NCBI GenBank assembly: GCA_916048095.2
Contig: OU696573.1
Coordinates: 7,233,806-7,297,805, forward strand
DNA: 64,000 nt
From: Sacculina carcini
Taxonomy: Eukaryota; Arthropoda; Thecostraca; Sacculinidae
Direction of reading: 5' to 3'
Every line of letters starts with the position of its first letter. Positions within the stretch are counted from its first letter, which is position 1. Below are positions 55,661 to 64,000 of the stretch, piece by piece. The notes below the pieces were generated by a model, which was given only the letters and a program-made list of their open reading frames with translations, searched no databases and was not told where the DNA came from. The position numbers and the translations under genes are program-made.

Positions 55661-56375
55661 TAATTTTTATAGCTGTACCATTGCTGGTTTATGAGGAATA
55701 GATAGCGGAATATTGACCAAAATATTCACGTTTTTGTGCGATAATTATGCCTTTTTGACTTTGTCATTTACACTTCACACCGCCGTAACTTTTTTTTAAT
55801 AAACTTTGGAAAATTAAAAATTATACCGTGTTGTAGCAAACAAAATTCGCAGCATGATGGCATTATTTATTTAGATGTGTGATAATTAGTTTTTGATACA
55901 TAGAGAAAAAAGTATAGAAAATCGGACGCGTGGAGTTTAAATATAATTTTGAATATAGATTGAAATTTTGTCATGTTTACATCTTTTATGTTCTATTTTT
56001 GGATATGAATTATAACCTATCTTGTAGAACAGAAAATTCTCTACACAATGGTATAATCTGTATTACTGTACCATTTCTGGTTTATGAGGAGTAGATGTAG
56101 GAATATTGACCAAAATTTTCGCATTTTTCAGGGTTCATTTTGTCTTTTCACCGCGATAACTTTTTTTGGTTTTATTTTTAAAATTTTAAATTTATCCCAT
56201 CGTGTAGACAAGAAAATTTACAGCGTAATGGTATAAATTGTTGGCGGGTACACCAAGTGGTTACCGAGTAGCAGCTTGCTGAAAATGTGACCAAGGAGGA
56301 TGGGACAGACAAACAGACAGACAGACAGACAGAGGATCTCTTTTATATATATAGATATATATATATATATATAGA
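55660..56375 (+). repeat. Tail modules ending the large repeat domain
   Basis: Two diverged modules ending GACCAAGGAGGATGGGACAG, (CAGA)n, GAGGATCTCTTTTATATATA and a TA run. The Penelope-like element begins directly after. Confidence 0.85.
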
Positions 56376-56583
56376 TCCAAAATGTATGGAGTACTCACGT
56401 GTCTGGTGGATAAATTATATAAGATGAAGTTGAACTTCTTCAGACACAATATTTATTTATTTACCACAACGTTTCGCCTTACGGCTTTATCAAGCAGTGA
56501 TAACATATCGTCAGCCATTGTAAGAAACCAAATTCACAAAAATATGTTAAAACACGTGATCATACATTAATTGGATATCTGAC

Positions 56584-56620
<37 letters not shown>

Positions 56621-56789
56621 ATAAGATGAAGTTGAACTTCTTCAGACACAATTATTTATTTTATTTATTTATTTGTGGTAAAAAAATAAATAATTGTGTC
56701 TGAAGAAGTTCAACTTCATCTTATATCATTTATCCACCAGACACGTGAGTACTCCATACATTTTGGATCTAAATATATATATATATACA

Positions 56790-56856
<67 letters not shown>

Positions 56857-57076
56857 GAATTTAAGGATATACTCTGTTGTCTCAAAACTTGCAGTTGAGA
56901 TCAACTCCTCTGCAGCCGTTCATCAATTTACTGGGTTCCACTTCCCGTATATATGCGGCCTCAACGTATTTTCTCTGGATGTGATCTCTCAGACCTCCAA
57001 TTAATGTATGATCACGTGTTTTAACATATTTTTGTCAATTTGGTTTCTTACAATGGCTGACGATATGTTAGCACTG

Positions 57077-57102
57077 CTTGATAAAGCCGTAAGGCGAAAC
57101 GT
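57077..57102 (+). ncRNA. Hammerhead-like motif in Penelope-like terminal repeat
   Basis: CTTGATAAAGCCGTAAGGCG is followed by AAACG. It has the layout of a hammerhead core: a CTGANGA-like strand, a short GCC/GGC stem with GTAA loop, then GAAA. The first strand departs from the consensus at two positions, so cleavage is doubtful. An inverted copy lies at 56471-56494. Hammerheads in Penelope-like elements are established. Confidence 0.35.
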
Positions 57103-57233
57103 TGTGGTAAAAAAATAAATATTGTGTCTGAAGAAGTTCAACTTCATCTTATATCATTTATCCACCAGACACGTGAGTACTCCATACATTTTGAATCTAA
57201 ATATTCTACCTCGTACTCAACAAATCGTCAACC

Positions 57234-57551
57234 ATGCAGTTATGTGACATCAACTTATTCAAAGCTAAAAAGCTGGAACAATGTCGGAGTAACATTGAGT
57301 TCTTACGTTTATGTCGTAAAAATAAAATAATTCCGATGGGATTGAGAGCAAAAAATGTTCTACGAAGTACATTTCCGTCGTTGGCAGCAGATCGACTGAC
57401 CGAGAGACATAGCAAACAGTGGCTGCAGATGGCATTAGATGCGGAATACCAACGCTTAGAAAGATTGAAATGTGCCATATATGGAGACTACCCACTTTGC
57501 TGCCGTGACACTTTGAGACCGACTTCACGGGCGCTCTCAACCTCTACATAA
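57234..57551 (+). CDS. Penelope-like ORF, N-terminal fragment
   Basis: 105 codons from the ATG: MQLCDINLFKAKKLEQCRSN, IEFLRLCRKNKIIPMGLRAK, then ADRLTERHSKQWLQMALDAE and YQRLERLKCAIYGD before the stop. The pattern 'few hydrophobics, FL..C....IIP.GLR' followed by a basic helix resembles the N-terminal region ahead of the RT in Penelope-like proteins. No RT or GIY-YIG domain follows. Family call rests on this and the terminal repeats. Confidence 0.5.
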   Translation: MQLCDINLFKAKKLEQCRSNIEFLRLCRKNKIIPMGLRAKNVLRSTFPSLAADRLTERHSKQWLQMALDAEYQRLERLKCAIYGDYPLCCRDTLRPTSRALSTST

Positions 57552-57552
57552 T

Positions 57553-58591
<1,039 letters not shown>

Positions 58592-59125
58592 ATGTACATT
58601 TTATCCAGACGGTACGTATTGTACCGTCGGCATACCCACATTAAGATGTACATTTTATCCAGACAGTACGTATTGTACCGTCGGCATACCCACATTAAGA
58701 TGTATATTTTATCCAGACAGTACGTATTGTACCGTCGGCATACCCACATTAAGATGTACATTCTATCCAGACAGTACGTATTGTACCGTCGGCATACCCA
58801 CATTAAGATGTACATTTTATCCAGACAGTACGTATTGTACCGTCGGCATACCCACATTAAGATGTACATTTTATCCAGACAGTACGTATTGTACCGTCGG
58901 CATACCCACATTAAGATGTACATTTTATCCAGACAGTACGTATTGTACCGTCGGCATACCCACATTTAGATGTACATTTTATCCAGACAGTACGTATTGT
59001 ACCGTCGGCATACCCACATTAAGATGTACATTTTATCCAGACAGTACGTATTGTACCGTCGGCATACCAACATTAACATGTACACAATAGCACGACACAT
59101 TAACATGCACATTTTATCCAGACAG
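58592..59125. repeat. 54-bp minisatellite with TACGTA palindromes
   Basis: About nine and a half units of 54 bp (CATTTTATCCAGACAGTACG, TATTGTACCGTCGGCATACC, CACATTAAGATGTA). The unit length is a multiple of three, so frames stay open on both strands (YILSRQYVLYRRHTHIK on plus; MWVCRRYNTYCLDKMYIL on minus). No start, stop or splice context suggests real coding. The last unit decays near 59090-59145. Confidence 0.95.
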
Positions 59126-59225
59126 TACGTAAGGTACCGTTGGCAAAGTATCAATCCAATAACAAAACAGTAGCAATCCAAAAATAACACAACAACACAG
59201 AAATATATACTTAAAAAAGCGAGAC

Positions 59226-59519
59226 TTAAACTCGATACCAACGGTTAAGTGACCGCATAAACTTTGTTGTCTGCCGCCGCGATAGCCCGGTGACACTGGA
59301 CCGCTTCGACGGGCGCGTGACCGGCACTCTCGGCGGCGGCATGTGATGTGTCGGCACAAACGCCGACGGCAGCTGCTGTGTCGGCACAAACGCCGGCGGC
59401 AGCTGCTGTGTCGGCACAAACGCCGGCGGCAGCTGATGTGTCGGAACAATTGGCGGCAGCGTTGGCTCAAGCTGTTGTGTCGGCACACACGCCGGCGGCA
59501 GCGTTGGCTGAAGCTGCTG
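59226..59519 (-). CDS. Possible Pro-rich terminal exon with 30-bp repeats
   Basis: On the minus strand a good acceptor (TTTTCTGCTTCAG|CAGCTT) at 59519 opens a frame QLQPTLPPACVPTQQLEPTL with 10-residue repeats (LPPAFVPTQQ) and a basic tail KRSSVTGLSRRQTTKFMRSL, ending RWYRV at 59226. It is strikingly GC-rich in AT-rich surroundings. The repeats are six units of GTGTCGGCACAAACGCCGGC-type sequence. It may be a host exon or simply a GC-rich minisatellite with an open frame. A second frame is open too. Confidence 0.3.
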   Translation of the reverse strand, partial: QQLQPTLPPACVPTQQLEPTLPPIVPTHQLPPAFVPTQQLPPAFVPTQQLPSAFVPTHHMPPPRVPVTRPSKRSSVTGLSRRQTTKFMRSLNRWYRV

Positions 59520-59655
59520 AAGCAGAAAATATACTATTAAACGATAAAACATGATGAAAACAAGAACGTTAAAATTACAAGGTATTAAGTGTATAAAAAC
59601 AGCATAACGCAAATTAAAATAATATCAACACACTAGAAATATATGAAATCATAAC

Positions 59656-59765
59656 CTCAAGTAAAGCCGGGTTTCAGTTGACGAAGACCTTTTGTGATAA
59701 ATGAACCCGTTGTGCACGTAATACGTGCGCGTTCTGCGGTGATATTTGATGCTGATGACTTCCAT
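59656..59765 (-). CDS. Possible exon with FLYWCH-like segment
   Basis: On the minus strand a pyrimidine-rich acceptor (TTCCTGTATTTTCAG|CC) precedes ATG 59765, and the frame reads MEVISIKYHRRTRTYYVHNG, FIYHKRSSSTETRLYLR to a donor TTGAG|GTTAT at 59655. HNGFIYHKR...TRLYLR resembles the first half of a FLYWCH zinc finger (G-Y-x-Y...YW-R-C) with the Cys presumably in the next exon. It could be joined to the Pro-rich exon at 59519, but the phase would then read the Arg/Cys-rich frame rather than the Pro-rich one. Host gene or transposon-derived; uncertain. Confidence 0.35.
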
Positions 59766-59803
59766 GGCTGAAAATACAGGAAACATTAAAACTAAGATAT
59801 AGT

Positions 59804-61783
59804 TTAGTAGGACATATAGAGGTTAAAAAGTAAAGGACCTAAGATGGAGCCCTGAGGAACTCCAGACAATAGAGAAGCAGAACTAGAAGTTGAGGAATTG
59901 AAATTTATGGCAAAGGTCCGGTTGGATAAGTAAGAGCAGAGAAGTGATAGGGCAGATGAAGATAAGCCAATGTGGAAAAGATCATGAGTAAGAATAGTGT
60001 GGTCAACTAGGTCAAATGCAGAAGACAAATCAAGGAGTACAAGAAGAACAGACTGTTTAAAAGAGAAATGCGATAAGATGTTTTGAGAGAGGGATATGAG
60101 GACAGTTTCAGTTGAGTGAAAAGGACGGAAACCAGATTGGAAAGGATCAAGTGCACGACAAATAAAAGGAGATAGTTGAGAAAAGATGGCAGATTCCAGA
60201 AGCTTGGAAGAGAAACTCAAGAGTGATATAGGGCGGTAGCTTTTACAATCAGAGGGATCAAGAGAGGTTTTTTTTAGGACAGGATAGATAATGGCATGCT
60301 TGTCAGAGAGAAATTTACCGTGGAGAAATGAAGAATTAATTAGATGAAGAAAATACGGGACCAGTGACATAATAGAAGAGGAAATGGCAAGGAAATTTAT
60401 TGGATCGGCCGGTGAGAAAGAGATTTTTAACTTGGAGATTAGAAAAAGAACACCAGGGAGGTCAATCTGAGAGAAAGAGGGGAAATCATCAACAGAGGAA
60501 GTATGAGTCAGAAGAATATTGGAGTGGTTAATTTTAGCTTGTGCAGATATAACCTTATCAGTAAAGTAGGATGATAGATCGGAGGCTGAAAGTGAAGAAA
60601 CAGGATGAGAACGGTTGCCAGTGAGTTTGTTGAGAGTCACCCAGAGGGCCTTCGGAGAACGGGAAAGGGAGGAAAGACGAGAAGTGTAAAAAGATCGCTT
60701 AGCTGAAGAAAGAGCAGCAATGTACAGAGAGCGAGAAGTGGAAAACGCCAACAAATCAATGGACAGGAGAGAGCGTTTCCAGGATCGTTCTAAGGAGCGT
60801 AGATTTTTTTTTACCTCGAGAAGATGAGAGTTTATCCACGGAGGAGCTGACCTGTGTTTATGAGGACGAGCAACTAAAGGGAAAATATTATCATTGATGG
60901 AACATAGAACCGAAGACAGAAAAGTATGAATTTCATCAGGGCTGAGAGAGTAAAGAATGTGAAGTGGAAAGAGTGAACTGAGTAAACCATGGAAGTGAAT
61001 TGGATCGAATTTTTTACAGTCACGGTAGAAAGAATTAGATAGAGAATTAGATAGGGCAAGGGTCCGAGAGTGATCAGGAAATGAAAGTGGAAGGGAACTC
61101 AGTAAAAGGCTATGATCCGAGAGTGAGGGGTCAGGAGGGAGAACAAGTACATCAGATGGAGGACAGTCGGAGGATAGAATAGGAATAGGGAAAATAATAA
61201 GGTCAAGGGTGTGTCCAGATATATGAGTAGGTGAGGAAACCGGAGAAAGAAGGGCATGAGAGTTGATAAGAGAAATAAAATTGGTGGCAAGATGTGGTAA
61301 GTCGACCCAGTAGTTGAAGTCGCCTACAATTATAAATCTACTAGAAAAGGAAGAGACAATTAAGTCAAGGAGTGCTGAAAATTCAGAGAAAAAGGAAGAC
61401 GAGGTACCCGGATGATTATGACGATAGGCGATCAACAAGCAGAATTCACGAGAAGAGGGAAGAGAAAGAGATAGAGCAAGATATTCAAAAGAGGAATATG
61501 GAGGGAAGGAAGAAATAACAGAAATAGGAAGGGATTTATGAAAAAAGCAACCCACTCCACCACCAGATAATTTAGAGTTAGTTCTAGCCTTATGGGAGAA
61601 CGAATAATCAGGAAGGATGTTGGAGGCAAAAGAAGGAACGTCGGACTCGAGGAGCCATGTCTCGACTATGCAAAGGATGGAGAGAGAGTAGTGGGAGCAA
61701 ATATGTGAAATATGAGAAGTCTTGTTGCGACAGGAACGAATATTAATGAAGCCAATGGGGATATGAGGGAGGACCGGTGGTAG
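59804..61783 (-). pseudogene. LINE F ORF2 (endonuclease and partial RT)
   Basis: Open from the codon after the ORF1 TGA. It reads LPPVLPHIPIGFINIRSCRN, ILCIVETWLLESDV, IAYRHNHPG, IIVGDFNYW, SPTHISGHTLDLII, SLSDHSLLL, then RT blocks YRPISLLSFSSKLLE, SGFRPFHSTETVLI, LLDLSSAFDLVDHTIL and [18 protein letters not shown] before a stop at 59804. No ATG precedes the endonuclease catalytic blocks. About one third of the RT is missing. Confidence 0.9.
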
Positions 61784-61786
61784 TCA
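61781..61786 (-). promoter_or_regulatory. TGA-CTA stop context between in-frame LINE F ORFs
   Basis: The ORF1 ending NSCT is followed by TGA (61786-61784) and CTA (61783-61781), with the frame open onward into the endonuclease. Same six bases and arrangement as in LINE C although the flanking codons differ. Confidence 0.7.
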
Positions 61787-62743
61787 TGTGCAGGAATTAG
61801 GACTAGATGTATAACTAGACGTAGCAGTGCGCTGCTGAAGAGAGCCACGAACGGCTAGAAAAGATGGACAAGATGAGCAGAACGAAGAGTGAGAATGAGG
61901 ACGGCCCGTGGACGTACAGTTATGACACTTTTCAGGTGCCAATCGGTCACAGACATTTGACCGGTGAGGGCCAGCACAGTGACCGCACACGACTTCGCGC
62001 GAACAGTGGTCATCCCTGTGTCCAAGGCCAGCGCATCTGCCACAGTGGACCACCCAAAATCTGTCGTAAACCGGGCAGGAGCATAGATCGATAAACAACC
62101 GGTCACCAGCTCTCCTCAACAGAGCTCGTACATCAGGTGAAACAGCAAGAACGGCGTGAATGGCATTGTTTTTGGGCCGAGTGTAAAAAAGAAGGCGAAG
62201 TTCAGTCTCAGGAACAGAAGAGAGAATTGAGTTTTTTTGACGGAGCAGTGTGGTAAAACGATCAGCCGATATATCGTGTGGGATATTCGCCATGGTGATT
62301 TTGGGCCCAATGGGCGCCGCAGTTGGTAAGACGACGTCGACATCCGGCAGGGACGAGCGCACGCGGTCAGCCACATGCTCGGCAGCTGCAGTTGAATGAC
62401 AGCGCAGTACAAAGCTTCCATTAGCCGCAGGACGACAAGAGGACACAGGGACATCCTGCAGTGCCGGGGAAAGCCTGGAGGCCGTGATGGGCTCACTACC
62501 ACGCGACTTCAACACCACAGAATGTGCCGGGCGACGGTGGGCCGGCTCAGGTGAGGGCACGGGAGCAGGTGCTGGACATACATTGCGCGATCCAAGCGCA
62601 GCAACCGAAGCCTCAACAGATTCAAGCCTAGAACCAACAGCAACAAGATTCTCGGCAAGCTGCAGCGCGACCTTAGCGCGGCCCAGACAAGGCGAACAAA
62701 TCCAGTTAACAACCTTGATTTGGTCAGAGCGGACGCAGTAGAA
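61784..62743 (-). pseudogene. LINE F ORF1, 5'-truncated
   Basis: Starts in the last part of the PHD finger (CVRSDQIKVVNWICSPCL), then a coiled stretch LQLAENLVAVGSRLESVEAS, a Pro-rich linker, ITMANIPHDISADRFTTLL, and Cys/His clusters CGRCAGLGHRDDHC, CGHCAGPHRSNVC and CHNCTSTGRPHSHSSFC. Alignable to LINE C ORF1 along its length (YDRFWV and SSCPSFLAVR also shared). No internal stop. The first residues of the finger and the start codon are missing. Confidence 0.88.
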
Positions 62744-62825
62744 GGCCTAACCACTTTGTTACATTTGTTTACATTATCCCCCTTGCCCCTCCCCCCTCTG
62801 ACGTCACCCCCCTCTGACGTCACAC

Positions 62826-63240
62826 TTAACCTAACTTTTTTTACTTTTTTTACCTAACTTTTTTAACCTAACCTAACTTTTTTAGTTTTTTTTTTAACCT
62901 AACCTAACTTTTTTTTTAACCTAACCTAACTTTTTTCCAACCTAACCTAACTGTTTTTTAACCTAACCTAACTTTTTTTTTTAACCTAACCTAACTTTTT
63001 TGTGTATACCTAACCTTAACCTAACCTAACTTTTTTTCTTTCTTATTCTTCCTTTCTTATTATATTTATTCTATGCCCAACCTAACTTTTTTTATTTCTT
63101 ATTCTTCCTTTCTTATTATATTTATTCTTTATTCTATGCCTAACCTAACTTCTTTGTGTATACCTAACCTAACTTCTTTGTGTGTATACCTAACCCAACT
63201 TTTTTTTTCTTTATTCTATTCCTAACCCGACCCAACCCAA
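62826..63240. repeat. Degenerate AACCT repeats alternating with T runs
   Basis: More than a dozen CCTAACCTAAC blocks separated by T6-T10. The G-rich strand reads GTTAGGTTAGG, like the TTAGG telomere repeat of many arthropods, but the T runs break the phase. It begins some 80 bp beyond the truncated 5' end of LINE F. Confidence 0.85.
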
Positions 63241-63390
63241 CTTTTAGTTTTATTTCTTATTCTTCCTTTCTTATTATATTTATTCTTTATTCTATACCCA
63301 ACTTATATTTTTTTATTTCTTATTCTTCTTTTCTTATTATATTTATTCTTTATTCTATGCCCAACTTTTATTTTTTTCCTTTATTTCTAT
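63020..63390. repeat. Pyrimidine-rich ~55-70-bp repeats
   Basis: At least four copies of TTATTTCTTATTCTTCCTTT, CTTATTATATTTATTC, TTTATTCTATGCCCAACTT with AACCT-type spacers. The low-complexity ORF here is an artefact. Confidence 0.85.
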
Positions 63391-63479
63391 TTTATGTCAC
63401 GATACTCATTATATTGGGATCGCCAAGTCGATGTTTGGCAGAGACGAGAATATAATAATTTTCAATCATACTTGAAATA

Positions 63480-64000
63480 TATATAAAAAAACGGTTTGAC
63501 TAAATCGGTCGCAAAGACAATGTTCCAATATGACGATGAATCACTCACCACGTTTATATAAAGTGTCTGGTATATGTCAAATACTACGGTAAGGTAATCG
63601 GATTAAAATGCCAGATGAATTCATTGGCGTCAAGCCAAAGATGAATATTTTGAATATATTTACCTGATACACAGGTATGGGATTAAAACGTTTGCCGGTA
63701 ACAAAGACCAAATTTACACGCAATTTATGTAAATGTAGCCGAAACGAATGCCTGTGAATCACTAGCTACGTTTATATAACGTGTCTGGCTTATGTCAAAC
63801 ACTGACTAAATCGGTAATTAAAACGCTATTCGACTGTGTCGGAATTGATACAAAAATGACTTGCAACGAAATGATTATTGTGTATTTTCACTTGATAAAC
63901 AACTATGGCAAATATACAAGCGGAAATCTTATTGAGGACACGATTCAGCGAACACATCGTGAACACAAATGTTTGTTGATTTTTCGATCAATTTTGATGA
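63480..64000. repeat. Diverged direct repeat, ~218 bp apart
   Basis: GAATCACTCACCACGTTTAT (63537) and GAATCACTAGCTACGTTTAT (63755) begin ~48-bp stretches sharing ATAT-A-GTGTCTGG-TATGTCAAA-ACT. GACTAAATCGGT also occurs on both sides. It may be an old tandem duplication. No gene is seen to the window end. Confidence 0.65.

Larger units (their letters stand above)
56378..57552 (+). mobile_element. Penelope-like element, 5' part with inverted and direct terminal repeats
   Basis: The sequence 56382-56570 is repeated in reverse complement at 56997-57202. A shorter inverted pair lies at 56609-56665 and 56684-56770, separated by (TA)n runs. Each arm has CTGAAGAAGTTCAACTTCAT and TCCACCAGACACGTGAGTAC. 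Downstream is an ORF start of Penelope type. Mixed inverted and direct terminal copies are usual in Penelope-like elements. The RT and nuclease domains are missing, so this copy is truncated. Confidence 0.65.
59804..62745 (-). mobile_element. LINE F: CR1-like relative of LINE C, truncated at both ends
   Basis: Minus-strand LINE with ORF1 and ORF2 in one frame. The 5' end starts within the ORF1 PHD finger at about 62745. The 3' end is lost at 59804, just after the RT PQG block and before YADD, which is unusual for target-primed insertion and suggests a later deletion. Both remaining ORFs are open. Confidence 0.9.

Noticed and set aside
57077-57102. Confident active hammerhead ribozyme
   Set aside because: The CTGANGA strand has two departures from the core and stems I and III could not be established by eye, so it is kept only as hammerhead-like.
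62826-63240. True telomere
   Set aside because: The AACCT phase is broken by T runs of varying length and non-telomeric sequence continues beyond it.

Overview
This window looks like repeat-dominated nuclear DNA of an invertebrate animal. It is AT-rich between genes, rich in CA/TG and TA microsatellites, has no operons or ribosome-binding sites, and is filled with non-LTR retrotransposons, DNA transposons and LTR-element fossils. An arthropod is hinted at only by a degenerate AACCT (TTAGG-complement) tract near 62.8-63.2 kb; CR1-like LINEs with a 2A peptide are known from several invertebrate phyla, so the phylum stays open. No complete host gene could be recognised. Two or three possible host exons are listed at low confidence.

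Layout. 1-2.56 kb: AT-rich array of a short GC-rich box. 2.6-7.6 kb: a candidate piggyBac-like element opened by LINE A, an apparently intact CR1-like LINE on the minus strand with a 2A-like peptide behind a hydrophobic leader. 7.6-12.4 kb: LINE and pogo/Tigger scraps, a CA array and unassigned DNA. 12.4-18.5 kb: decayed LINE G, split by a Tc1/mariner-type transposon whose inverted ends carry a 21-bp minisatellite and probably by a second element. 18.5-19.6 kb: Ty3/gypsy fossil. 19.66-30.56 kb: what looks like one piggyBac-like element split by about 9 kb of nested LINEs (B, E, C). LINE C looks complete; its two ORFs lie in one frame separated only by TGA-CTA. 30.56-32.89 kb: second Ty3/gypsy fossil with a 325-bp LTR. 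32.9-34.27 kb: LINE D.

34.98-56.38 kb is one large complex repeat domain. It is a mosaic of the same GC-box array (mostly inverted relative to 1-2.56 kb), three direct copies of a ~2.45-kb block (alpha), two copies of a ~1.1-kb block (beta) that carry the same LTR fossil, tandem ~340-bp units, and several copies of an unclassified family ending in (CAGA)n then CTCTTTTATATATA. 56.38-57.55 kb is the start of a Penelope-like element. 58.1-59.5 kb holds TA, 54-bp and 30-bp tandem repeats. 59.8-62.75 kb is LINE F, a relative of LINE C on the minus strand with the same in-frame TGA-CTA junction. The window ends in AACCT-type and pyrimidine-rich repeats.

The coding regions do not form a pathway; they are parts of selfish elements. 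The most interesting signals are the TGA-CTA junction shared by two LINE copies, the leader-plus-2A arrangement of LINE A, the box-punctuated satellite with its inverted and shuffled copies, and a repeat family that seems to lengthen by duplicating its own terminal module. Coordinates of repeat edges were read by eye and may be off by a few to a few tens of bases.
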